A stretch of DNA of 5,972 nucleotides from Anaerolineae bacterium CG2_30_58_95 (GCA_001872165.1 MNXK01000098.1:1-5972); one strand, 5' to 3'; counted from the stretch's first letter, positions 1-5,667 are shown. A program made the numbers and translations. The notes: generated by a model not told the origin, from the sequence alone.

Positions 1-1016
1 AGAGCATGTCCCATGTGGAAACCTGGAAAGGCAATGAGTTCATCGCCCTGGCTTCGGACGTGTCGTTCGACTATCCCGTCGGGGGTTTTTATTCAGGTTA
101 TTACGCCATGATGGTGACGCGCCACATGAAGGAGTTCGGCACCACGCCCGAACAACTGGCGCACGTCAGCGTCAAGAATTACACCAACGCGCTCTATAAT
201 TCCTATGCCCAGAAGAGCCAGCGCATTTCCGTGCAGGATGTGCGTAATTCGCCGATGGTGGCCTGGCCGCTTACCCGCCTCGACATCTGCGTCATGTCCG
301 ATGGCGCGGCGGTGACGGTGCTGGCCTCGGAAGAGGGGCTGAAAAAACTGGAAGCCGCGGGGGCGAAGATCGCCCGTCCGCTCGTGAAAGTGACCGGCAT
401 CGGGCGCGGCACGGACGCCATGCGCATGGCCGACCGTCCGCACTTCGATTACGATACCTTCATGCGCGACTACGCCACCGAGCAGGAAAAGAACTCGGAC
501 GATACGCGCGCCTATTACAAAAAACTCTGGGATCACGGCACGCGCTACCCCGGCGTCCACTCGTTCCGCGCCGGACGCACAGCGGGCAACATGGCCTACA
601 AGATGGCCGGCGTCTCAGACCCTCTGCATGAACTGGATTTCGTCGAATTACACGATGCCTACACCTCCAGCGAAATGCAGACGTACGAGGACATGGGATT
701 GTGCCGCTACGGCGAGGGCGGGCCGTTCGCCGCTTCGGGCAAGGCTTTCATGCCGGGCATTGACTACGGCCTGAACCTGCCTGAAAAGCCCGAATGTGCG
801 GTCAACCCCTCCGGCGGGCTGATCGCCTGCGGGCACCCCGTCGGCGCGACCGGGCTGATGCAGGCCGTCTTCGCCATCTGGCAACTCCAGGGGACGATCA
901 AAAAGCATTTTCGCGACGACCATCTCCAGGTCAAGGATGCGAAGCGGGGCGCCATCCACAGTCACGCCGGTACCGGTACTTACGTCAGCGTTTCCGTTCT
1001 GGAACGGGCAGGCTGA
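1..1016 (+). CDS. Thiolase family protein (SCP-x/archaeal acetyl-CoA acetyltransferase type), 5' truncated by window edge
   Basis: This is the C-terminal two-thirds of a thiolase, which condenses or cleaves acyl-CoA in the cytosol. The reading frame is open to the left edge. The ATG at position 6 is probably internal, because the visible 336 residues lack the N-terminal segment that carries the nucleophilic cysteine, and full thiolases are about 390 residues. Counting from that ATG, HDAY (216-219) replaces the NEAF box of classical thiolases, as in the SCP-x/archaeal branch. NPSGG is at 267-271 and GHPVGATG at 276-283, with His277 the expected catalytic histidine. The C-terminal CxG box of classical thiolases is absent; HSHAGTG (318-324) sits there instead. 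The DUF35 gene 66 bp downstream supports the assignment, because this thiolase branch usually works with such a partner. The substrate cannot be told from sequence. Family confidence is high; specific function is open. Confidence 0.9.
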   Translation, partial: SMSHVETWKGNEFIALASDVSFDYPVGGFYSGYYAMMVTRHMKEFGTTPEQLAHVSVKNYTNALYNSYAQKSQRISVQDVRNSPMVAWPLTRLDICVMSDGAAVTVLASEEGLKKLEAAGAKIARPLVKVTGIGRGTDAMRMADRPHFDYDTFMRDYATEQEKNSDDTRAYYKKLWDHGTRYPGVHSFRAGRTAGNMAYKMAGVSDPLHELDFVELHDAYTSSEMQTYEDMGLCRYGEGGPFAASGKAFMPGIDYGLNLPEKPECAVNPSGGLIACGHPVGATGLMQAVFAIWQLQGTIKKHFRDDHLQVKDAKRGAIHSHAGTGTYVSVSVLERAG

Positions 1017-1072
1017 TTACGTTTTACGTTTCACGCTTTACGGGCAGCAAAAACGTAATGCGTAAAACGTAA
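1017..1072 (+). repeat. Inverted repeat/hairpin between thiolase and DUF35 genes
   Basis: TTACGTTTTACG (1017-1028) is perfectly complementary to CGTAAAACGTAA (1061-1072). Inside it, TTACG (1038-1042) can pair with CGTAA (1054-1058). The left side also reads as three degenerate 7-mers of the form TTTNACG (1022-1028, 1029-1035, 1036-1042, the last with C first). The left arm begins directly after the thiolase stop codon. The right arm ends in the AA of the downstream AAGGAG. It lacks a trailing T-run, so it is not a typical terminator. It may be a dispersed intergenic repeat or an mRNA structure that adjusts translation or stability between the two genes. Confidence 0.75.
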
Positions 1073-1076
1073 GGAG
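1071..1076 (+). promoter_or_regulatory. Ribosome binding site of the DUF35 gene
   Basis: AAGGAG lies six bases before the ATG at 1083. Its first two bases are also the last two of the right arm of the upstream inverted repeat, so folding of that hairpin places the stem against the Shine-Dalgarno core. Confidence 0.8.
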
Positions 1077-1082
1077 ACTCAC

Positions 1083-1631
1083 ATGGCTAAATTACCCTCT
1101 CGAAGAGAAGAAACCCTGGGCGGTTACATCGTTCACGGCATCCCGTTTCCCGTGGAGACCGACCCCGACTCGCTGGCTTTTCTCAAGAAGATGGCGCCCA
1201 TCGTCATCGAGCAGGATTACAAGATTACCTACCTGCACTCCTACGCTCAAGACAGCCCCTGGTTCGCGGCGCTGACCAACAAGCGCATCATCGCCAGCCA
1301 GGAGCCGGACAGCGGCTACACCTACGCCATGCCGCGCGGCGCGGATATGTACAGCGGCGAGGAGACGCGCTGGATTGACATCACCGAGCGGACGGCCAAA
1401 GTGCATGCCTTCACCGTCTGCTTCTTCGGCTCGGAGGAGTTCCTGCCCGAAACGCCGTACGTGCTGGCGCTGATCGAGTTCGAGGGCGTGAACACGCTCC
1501 TGCTCACGCGCCTGATGGGCGTGGATCCGAATGCCGCGACCCTCGATTGGATTGGCATGGAGGTGAAGCCGCGCTTCCTGCGCAATTCCAAGTTGAAGCC
1601 GACGGATGTGTATTTTGTTCCAAGCGAGTAG
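1083..1631 (+). CDS. DUF35 OB-fold protein, thiolase partner, zinc-ribbon cysteines lost
   Basis: A 182-residue protein with the layout of the DUF35 (OB-fold, usually zinc-ribbon) family. Such proteins accompany thiolases, for example in the archaeal thiolase/HMG-CoA synthase complex, and bridge subunits or help with CoA substrates. An N-terminal helical part (about 25-66) leads to a ribbon-like segment (about 67-95), then an OB-fold (about 96-180) with WIDITERTAKVHAFTV and a beta-rich stretch ending in DVYFVP. The family's two CxxC pairs are not present. By eye alignment, Glu74/Ser77 and Asp88/Ser91 occupy those places, and the only cysteine in the protein is Cys113. The PPR motif is reduced to MPR (83-85). 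The start is fixed by AAGGAG six bases upstream. The gene probably shares an mRNA with the thiolase, ending at the terminator 27 bp after its stop. The family call rests on domain layout and neighbour. Confidence 0.8.
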   Translation: MAKLPSRREETLGGYIVHGIPFPVETDPDSLAFLKKMAPIVIEQDYKITYLHSYAQDSPWFAALTNKRIIASQEPDSGYTYAMPRGADMYSGEETRWIDITERTAKVHAFTVCFFGSEEFLPETPYVLALIEFEGVNTLLLTRLMGVDPNAATLDWIGMEVKPRFLRNSKLKPTDVYFVPSE

Positions 1632-1633
1632 AA

Positions 1634-1647
1634 AATAGAGAATAGAG
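1634..1647 (+). repeat. Two tandem copies of AATAGAG
   Basis: Two perfect 7-base tandem copies (1634-1640 and 1641-1647) lie between the DUF35 stop codon and the terminator hairpin, followed by a partial third copy (AGTAG). This is a small simple repeat with no visible function. Confidence 0.6.
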
Positions 1648-1657
1648 AGTAGTAACG

Positions 1658-1691
1658 AAAATGGACTTGGCGATCGGCCGAGTCCATTTTT
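1658..1691 (+). terminator. Rho-independent terminator, probably bidirectional
   Basis: A 14-bp stem (1658-1671 with 1677-1690, one G-U pair) closes a five-base loop GATCG. The right arm ends in five Ts (1687-1691). The left arm starts with four As, so the same hairpin gives a T-run on the - strand. It can end the thiolase/DUF35 transcript and also the leftward ATPase transcript, whose stop codon is at 1795. Confidence 0.85.
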
Positions 1692-1708
1692 AGGTTGTCA
1701 GCCAATTT

Positions 1709-1774
1709 GCCCCCTTCCCCCGCCTTCCCCCAATTTCCACGCTCTTTGGAATTTGGGGGAAGGCGGGAGGGGGC
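1709..1774. repeat. Long imperfect inverted repeat, C-rich left arm and G-rich right arm
   Basis: The core pairs 1721-1738 with 1748-1765 at 17 of 18 positions around the nine-base loop ACGCTCTTT. With small bulges, pairing continues outward to 1709/1774, and weaker T/A pairing continues beyond. The left arm contains CCTTCCCCC twice in a row-like arrangement (1713-1721 region and 1723-1731). It lies in the 163-bp gap between the DUF35 and ATPase stop codons. No ORF in it looks real. It may be a dispersed palindromic repeat or a small non-autonomous element; no target-site duplication is evident. Confidence 0.65.
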
Positions 1775-1794
1775 CAAAACTTCCGAAGTTTGGG

Positions 1795-3018
1795 TTATAA
1801 CCTGCCCAATGGAAAAGCAACCACATCCTTTCCCAGCGGCAAAACCAGATTGCCAGGATGCAGAACGTATCCTTTCCCTGCCTTGCTCTTGAACGTCTGC
1901 TGAAAAGAAACGATCTCCTTTGCCATTTTTGGATGCGGCGTTTCGGTTTGTTTGATCTCGATCGGGATCAATTGTCCCTGCGTATCCACGATCAAATCCA
2001 CTTCAGAACCTTCGGCGGTGCGCCAGTAATACAGGTTTGGCTCCTCGCCGCGGTGGAGGAAAATCTTGAGCAATTCGGCGATTACGAAATTCTCGAAGAT
2101 CGCGCCGCCCATCGGTCCAGCCATGGCATGTTCGATGTCACGCAGGCCGACCAGGTAACACAGCAGGCCCGTATCCGTGAAATAGACTTTTGGGGACTTG
2201 ATCAATCGCTTTCCGATATTTGCGTAGTACGGGCGCAGGATAAAGATCTGGAAACTGGCTTCGAGGATGGACAGCCAGTCTTTGGCGGTATTGACCGAAA
2301 CACCCACATCCCTCGCGAGCTGGCTCAGGTTCAGGATTTGCGCACTGCGAGCCGCCAGCGCGCGCAGGAAGGTTTGGAAGAGGGTCAAGTCGCCGATGTT
2401 TCGCAGGTTACGGAGGTCGCGTTCCAGATACGTCTGCACGTAACTCGCCTGCCACAGGCGCGCCTCGCGTGCGGGATCGCGCCCGAGTTCGGGATAGAAG
2501 CCGCGCAGGATTTGCGTCCATAATTCTTTTGATGTTTGGGGTGGCAATTCAGTTGACGATGCAGTTTCCCATGGAAGGGAACGCATTGGTATTCGGAAGA
2601 GTTCCCAACGCGATAGTGGGAGCAACTTCAAGATTGCGGCGCGTCCTGCCAGGCTTTCGGTTACATGTTGCATGAGAAGCAGGTTTTGTGAACCTGTGAG
2701 AATGAATTGTCCAGCCTGATTCCGGCGCTCATCAATTTTTTCTTTGATGTATGGCAACAGGCCAGGGACATACTGGATTTCGTCGAACACAATGGGGGGA
2801 GGATACAAGGCAAGAAAACCGCGCGGGTCATTCAACGCACTCAAACGAACATCGGGCGGCTCCAGCGAAACTATGGGGATCGTTTCCCCAAACAACTGTT
2901 CGAGAAGCGTGGTTTTTCCCGATTGGCGCGGTCCCACCAGCGCGACGGCTGGAAATTCGCGCGTTGCTTTTCTAACGAAGGATTCGATACTTCTGGGAAT
3001 ATAAGACGGTTCCTGCAT
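1795..3018 (-). CDS. AAA family ATPase with DUF4143 and PD-(D/E)XK-like C-terminal domain
   Basis: A 407-residue stand-alone ATPase of the AAA_14/DUF4143 type. Walker A is GPRQSGKTT (29-37, Lys35). Walker B is IVFDE (76-80, Asp79/Glu80). A sensor-1-like LTGS lies at 107-110, and the family signature LAGRAAILKLLPLS at 123-136. A winged-helix-like part (about 229-262) leads into YFTDTGLL (279-286). The C-terminus carries the nuclease-fold pattern: Glu309 in FEN, Asp341 in EVDLIVD, and Glu354-x-Lys356 in IEIK. Length matches the family. The ATG at 3018 was chosen because the protein aligns there with the usual IPR start of the family and a TATAAT lies just upstream. A TTG at 3069 would extend the frame by 17 residues but runs through that promoter. 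The biological role of this widespread family is unknown; the gene has no obvious partner here. Nuclease activity is unproven. Confidence 0.93.
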   Translation of the reverse strand: MQEPSYIPRSIESFVRKATREFPAVALVGPRQSGKTTLLEQLFGETIPIVSLEPPDVRLSALNDPRGFLALYPPPIVFDEIQYVPGLLPYIKEKIDERRNQAGQFILTGSQNLLLMQHVTESLAGRAAILKLLPLSRWELFRIPMRSLPWETASSTELPPQTSKELWTQILRGFYPELGRDPAREARLWQASYVQTYLERDLRNLRNIGDLTLFQTFLRALAARSAQILNLSQLARDVGVSVNTAKDWLSILEASFQIFILRPYYANIGKRLIKSPKVYFTDTGLLCYLVGLRDIEHAMAGPMGGAIFENFVIAELLKIFLHRGEEPNLYYWRTAEGSEVDLIVDTQGQLIPIEIKQTETPHPKMAKEIVSFQQTFKSKAGKGYVLHPGNLVLPLGKDVVAFPLGRL

Positions 3019-3025
3019 ATTTGCA

Positions 3026-3031
3026 ATTATA
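3026..3031 (-). promoter_or_regulatory. -10 element of ATPase gene promoter (TATAAT)
   Basis: Read on the - strand, 3031 to 3026 is a perfect TATAAT. A start site seven or so bases on falls at about 3018-3020, on or next to the ATG at 3018, so the mRNA would be leaderless or nearly so. This agrees with the lack of a Shine-Dalgarno sequence. The -35 is weak: the best candidate is TGGATT at 3053-3048 with a 16-bp spacer, matching the consensus at three of six positions. Confidence 0.6.
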
Positions 3032-3045
3032 CTGCAAATTTGCAG
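3032..3045. promoter_or_regulatory. 14-bp perfect palindrome in ATPase promoter spacer (candidate operator)
   Basis: CTGCAAATTTGCAG is its own reverse complement. It begins at the base next to the TATAAT of the ATPase promoter and fills most of the -35/-10 spacer, the classic place for a repressor site. TTGCA (3021-3025) on the other side of the -10 forms a second inverted pair with TGCAA (3033-3037), so the -10 is flanked by half-sites. Confidence 0.6.
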
Positions 3046-3050
3046 ATAAT

Positions 3051-3062
3051 CCAGCCGGCTGG
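3051..3062. promoter_or_regulatory. 12-bp perfect palindrome CCAGCCGGCTGG
   Basis: A second perfect palindrome, centred 18 bp from the first and overlapping the weak -35 region of the ATPase promoter. It could be an additional protein-binding site. A 12-bp GC palindrome can also arise by chance, so its role is uncertain. Confidence 0.4.
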
Positions 3063-3109
3063 GTCTCAACGCTAAAAATTGGTTTCGGCTAGATTTGCAT
3101 AAAAAACCC

Positions 3110-3138
3110 TTGCATTTTCAGAAAGTTTAGTGTATCAT
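3110..3138 (+). promoter_or_regulatory. Sigma-70-type promoter of the class-V PLP enzyme gene
   Basis: TTGCAT (3110-3115) and TATCAT (3133-3138) are separated by exactly 17 bp. The predicted start site is near 3145, which gives an untranslated leader of about 80 bases. The A/T-rich stretch at 3093-3106 upstream could help polymerase binding. It is divergent to the ATPase promoter, with about 85-110 bp between the two. Confidence 0.6.
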
Positions 3139-3142
3139 AATG

Positions 3143-3183
3143 GCACGAACGCTTGGGTGCCCCCCTCACCCAGGCGTTCGTGC
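3143..3183 (+). promoter_or_regulatory. Large 5'-leader hairpin 1
   Basis: Bases 3143-3159 pair with 3167-3183 over 17 bp with a single G-U pair, around the seven-base loop CCCCCCT. The predicted transcription start lies at or within two bases of its left foot, so the mRNA would begin with this stem. A 5'-terminal stem of this kind can stabilise mRNA. No T-run follows (TTAATGG), so I do not call it a terminator or attenuator. Confidence 0.65.
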
Positions 3184-3186
3184 TTA

Positions 3187-3209
3187 ATGGTTGCGCAGTC
3201 AGCAACCAT
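3187..3209 (+). promoter_or_regulatory. 5'-leader hairpin 2
   Basis: ATGGTTGC (3187-3194) pairs perfectly with GCAACCAT (3202-3209) around a seven-base loop. With one bulged A, pairing can extend outward to 3184/3211. It starts four bases after hairpin 1 and ends four bases before the GGAG ribosome binding site, so almost the whole leader is structured. Confidence 0.6.
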
Positions 3210-3213
3210 AACT

Positions 3214-3218
3214 GGAGA
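3214..3218 (+). promoter_or_regulatory. Ribosome binding site deciding the start at 3226
   Basis: GGAGA lies seven bases before the ATG at 3226. In-frame starts at 3130 (GTG) and 3187 (ATG) have no such site. The first lies upstream of the predicted transcription start, and both would place hairpin sequence inside the coding region. Confidence 0.75.
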
Positions 3219-3225
3219 AAACAAT

Positions 3226-4569
3226 ATGAGCCTCGACCTTGCCTCCATCCGAAAACAGTTCCCTTCTCTCGGCCGCCCAGCGATTTTCTTCGATAATCCC
3301 GGCGGTACGCAGATTGCCAAACAATCCCTCGACCGGATTACCAGATACCTGCTGGAGTGCAATGCCAATCACGAGGGGGCTTTTGCTACCAGCGTCGCTT
3401 CAGATGCCATCCTGGACGAAGCTCACCGCGCCCTGGCTGACTTCCTGAACGCCTGCGGGCCTGAGGAAATCGTCTTCGGTGCGAACATGACCACCCTGAC
3501 CCTGTACATCAGCCGCTCCATTTCGCGGGATTGGAAGGCTGGCGATGAGATCGTCGTGACCCGCCTGGATCACGATGCCAACGTCACGCCGTGGGTGTTG
3601 GCCGCGCAGGATCGAGGCTGCAAAGTTATTTGGGTGGATTTCCATCCCGAAGACGGCACGCTGAACATGGAGGAGATGCAGGCCGCGCTGGCGCGTAAAC
3701 CGCGCCTGGTTGCTGTTGGTTACGCCTCGAACTCACTGGGTACGATCAACCCGGTGGCAAAGATCATCGGGATGGCGCACGCCGTCGGGGCGCTGGTCTA
3801 CGTGGATGCGGTGCAGTATGCCCCGCATGGCCCGATTGATGTCCAGAAACTGGATTGCGATTTCCTGGTTTCCTCCGCCTATAAATTCTTTGGACCCCAT
3901 GCTGGTATCCTGTACGGCAAGCGCAAAATGCTGGAAGAATTATTCGCCTACAAAGTCCGTCCGGCGACGAATGAGTTGCCCGGCAAGTTCGAGACCGGGA
4001 CCCAAAACCACGAGGGGATTGCCGGTGTGCTGGGCGCGCTCGAGTATTTCGAGTGGGTTGGGCGGGAGTTTGGCCGCGAACACGTCGAGGGGTTGGCGGA
4101 AGAGGGCTATCGGGGCCGCCGCATGGAGTTGAAGAAGGCGATGACAGCCATTCGCTCGAATGAATTCGAACTCAGCCGCGCCCTGCTGGCTGCCCTGCAA
4201 TCCATCCCCGGTCTGACCTTGTACGGGCTTTCGGACGTACGTCTCCTGGAACAGCGCGTGCCGACTTTTTCCTTCACGCTGAAAGGACAGCATCCCCGAC
4301 AGGTGGCCGAGAAGCTGGCGCAGAATAGCATCTACGCCTGGGATGGCAATTACTACGCCATCGGCGTGACAGAGCGGCTTGGTCTGGAGGAAGGGGGCGG
4401 CATGGTGCGCGTCGGCGCGGTGCACTACAACACGCTCGACGAAGTAGAAATGCTAAGAGAGGCTCTGACCAGAATTGCTGCGGGGCGAGGTTTGCAGGGT
4501 TTATTTTCCCAAAACGGATTGGATCCGCTCAAGCCCGCGCCGAATGTTCTCGATCGAGGTCGCGTATGA
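3226..4569 (+). CDS. Class-V aminotransferase fold PLP enzyme, cysteine desulfurase-like family (VC1184/TIGR01976 type)
   Basis: A 447-residue PLP enzyme related to SufS/CsdA and selenocysteine lyase. It begins with the family's FFDNPGGTQ (21-29). His116 in RLDHDANV (113-120) should stack on the cofactor, Asp194 and Gln197 in VYVDAVQ (191-197) hold PLP, and Lys220 in SSAYKFFGPHAGILYGK should form the Schiff base. Desulfurases carry a mobile catalytic cysteine near the C-terminus (RxGHHCA in SufS). The matching region here is YAWDGNYYAIGVTERLG (370-386) with no cysteine, so true desulfurase activity is doubtful; a lyase, epimerase or transaminase role is equally possible. From memory, WDGNYYA is typical of this subfamily. 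The fold appears to end near residue 420. The last 27 or so residues (to RGRV) are read antisense to the neighbouring aminotransferase and look like a non-homologous tail. No terminator follows. The gene has its own promoter. Confidence 0.88.
   Translation: MSLDLASIRKQFPSLGRPAIFFDNPGGTQIAKQSLDRITRYLLECNANHEGAFATSVASDAILDEAHRALADFLNACGPEEIVFGANMTTLTLYISRSISRDWKAGDEIVVTRLDHDANVTPWVLAAQDRGCKVIWVDFHPEDGTLNMEEMQAALARKPRLVAVGYASNSLGTINPVAKIIGMAHAVGALVYVDAVQYAPHGPIDVQKLDCDFLVSSAYKFFGPHAGILYGKRKMLEELFAYKVRPATNELPGKFETGTQNHEGIAGVLGALEYFEWVGREFGREHVEGLAEEGYRGRRMELKKAMTAIRSNEFELSRALLAALQSIPGLTLYGLSDVRLLEQRVPTFSFTLKGQHPRQVAEKLAQNSIYAWDGNYYAIGVTERLGLEEGGGMVRVGAVHYNTLDEVEMLREALTRIAAGRGLQGLFSQNGLDPLKPAPNVLDRGRV
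4501..4569. other. 69-bp convergent coding overlap
   Basis: The + strand PLP enzyme stops at 4567-4569 and the - strand aminotransferase stops at 4501-4503. The tail-to-tail overlap encodes the aminotransferase's conserved C-terminal helix (about residues 366-387) on one strand and a family-atypical tail of the PLP enzyme on the other. No terminator hairpin is visible there for either transcript. Confidence 0.85.
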
Positions 4570-5664
4570 CAGGCGCAGGTAGCCTTCGCCGTACTTTCCG
4601 AAGGATGAGCCGGGCAGCAGGGCGACCTTTCCCTGTTCCAGAATCAGATTTGCCAATTCGCTTGAGGTCATTCCAGTCGCCTGGATGTTGGGGAAAACGT
4701 AGAAGGCCCCCTGAGGTTTCTGGCAGCGTATGCCGGGAATGGCATTCAACCCCGCGACGATCACGTCTCGGCGGCGCTGGTACTCTTCGACGACCCCGTC
4801 CACCTGCTCTTGCGGCCCGGTAAGGGCCTCTACACCGGCGTCCTGGGTGAATTGAGCTGTGGAGCCGATGGAATGGGTGAGCAGCAATCCGACGCGCTGC
4901 GCCAGCTCGCGCGGCATGATGCCGTACCCCAGCCGCCAGCCGGTCATGGCGTAGGTTTTGGAAAAACCGTCCACGATGACCGTGCGGGCCTGCATCCCGG
5001 GCAGGGATGCAATGGATGGCGCCTTCAGCCCATCGTACACGATGCGGGCGTAGATTTCATCCGACATCACCCAGCAGTCGTACCGCTGGGCTTGATCGGC
5101 AATATGTTCCAGATCAGCGGGTGGAATCACACCGCCTGTGGGGTTGCTGGGGGAATTCAGGATGATCAACCGGGTGCGTGTGCTCACCAACCGGTCGAAG
5201 GCTTCCAGATCGAAAGAGAAGTCCTTCTCCTCGAGCAACGGGACGGGGACAGGCACGCCGCCCGCGACCCGGATCATGGCTTCGTAGGTTGGAAAGCCCG
5301 GGTCGGGATAGATGACCTCATCCCCAGGCTCGACCAGCGCCAGGGTGGGGAAAAAGAGATTCGGTTTGGCGCCCGGGCTGACCACTACCTCATCAGGCTG
5401 GAACTGTAACCCCCGCCGCCGTCCGCTATCTTCGGCGATGATTTCGCGCAGGGAGGGCGTCCCGGCCGGTGGGGTGTAGCGGGTGCGCCCCGCGGCGATG
5501 GCGCGGATGCCCGCCAGGCTGACGTTGGAGAAGGTCTCGAAATCCGGTTGGCCGATTTCCAGGTGGATGATTTCGTTGCCTTCGGCCTCCATCTGCTGGG
5601 CGCGGGCAAGCACTTGATAGGCGCCTTCAGGGTTGAGGTGGTCGGTACGCTGTGCGTAGGTCAT
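4501..5664 (-). CDS. PLP-dependent class I/II aminotransferase (aspartate aminotransferase-like)
   Basis: A complete 387-residue fold-type I aminotransferase, the usual family length. It moves an amino group between an amino acid and a 2-oxo acid in the cytosol. Visible motifs are IGQPDF (37-42), the YTPPAGTPSLRE region (63-74), Asn174 in NSPSNPTGG (170-178), Asp202 and Tyr205 in SDEIY (201-205), the PLP lysine Lys236 in SKTYAMTGWRLGY (235-247) with phosphate-binding Arg244, and the substrate carboxylate arginine Arg364 in YLRLSYA (362-368). All expected active-site residues are present. Substrate (aspartate, aromatic or branched-chain) cannot be fixed by eye. The start lies three bases after the corrinoid protein's stop, with no clear Shine-Dalgarno, so translational coupling is likely. 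Its last 69 bp, including the stop, overlap the 3' end of the convergent PLP enzyme gene. Confidence 0.95.
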   Translation of the reverse strand: MTYAQRTDHLNPEGAYQVLARAQQMEAEGNEIIHLEIGQPDFETFSNVSLAGIRAIAAGRTRYTPPAGTPSLREIIAEDSGRRRGLQFQPDEVVVSPGAKPNLFFPTLALVEPGDEVIYPDPGFPTYEAMIRVAGGVPVPVPLLEEKDFSFDLEAFDRLVSTRTRLIILNSPSNPTGGVIPPADLEHIADQAQRYDCWVMSDEIYARIVYDGLKAPSIASLPGMQARTVIVDGFSKTYAMTGWRLGYGIMPRELAQRVGLLLTHSIGSTAQFTQDAGVEALTGPQEQVDGVVEEYQRRRDVIVAGLNAIPGIRCQKPQGAFYVFPNIQATGMTSSELANLILEQGKVALLPGSSFGKYGEGYLRLSYATSIENIRRGLERIQSVLGK

Positions 5665-5667
5665 AGG

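Noticed and set aside
93..560. 155-residue open frame on the - strand opposite the thiolase
   Set aside because: Antisense to a conserved thiolase; composition rich in His/Arg/Gly typical of a shadow frame in GC-rich DNA, no recognisable domain.
1695..1892. 65-residue open frame on the + strand across the inverted repeat
   Set aside because: Proline-rich translation of the C-rich repeat followed by antisense ATPase sequence; no ribosome binding site or family resemblance.
1858..2523. 221-residue open frame on the + strand opposite the ATPase
   Set aside because: Lies wholly within the conserved ATPase gene read backwards; no motif or ribosome binding site of its own.
3019..3069. 17-residue N-terminal extension of the ATPase from a TTG at 3069
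   Set aside because: It would be encoded across the palindromes and the TATAAT, and family members begin near the IPR motif just after the ATG at 3018.
3143..3186. Leader hairpin 1 as a Rho-independent terminator
   Set aside because: No T-run follows on the + strand, and both flanking genes point away from it, so there is no upstream transcript to end.
1795..3225. ATPase plus palindromic promoter as a toxin-antitoxin or defence system
   Set aside because: Only a single gene is present, with no partner ORF, and neighbours are metabolic; the family is widespread with no established role, so a defence claim is unsupported.
3940..4425. 161-residue open frame on the - strand opposite the PLP enzyme
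   Set aside because: Shadow of the conserved class-V enzyme; no domain features.
4810..5409. 199-residue open frame on the + strand opposite the aminotransferase
   Set aside because: Antisense to conserved active-site motifs of the aminotransferase; Gly/His/Asp-rich shadow composition.
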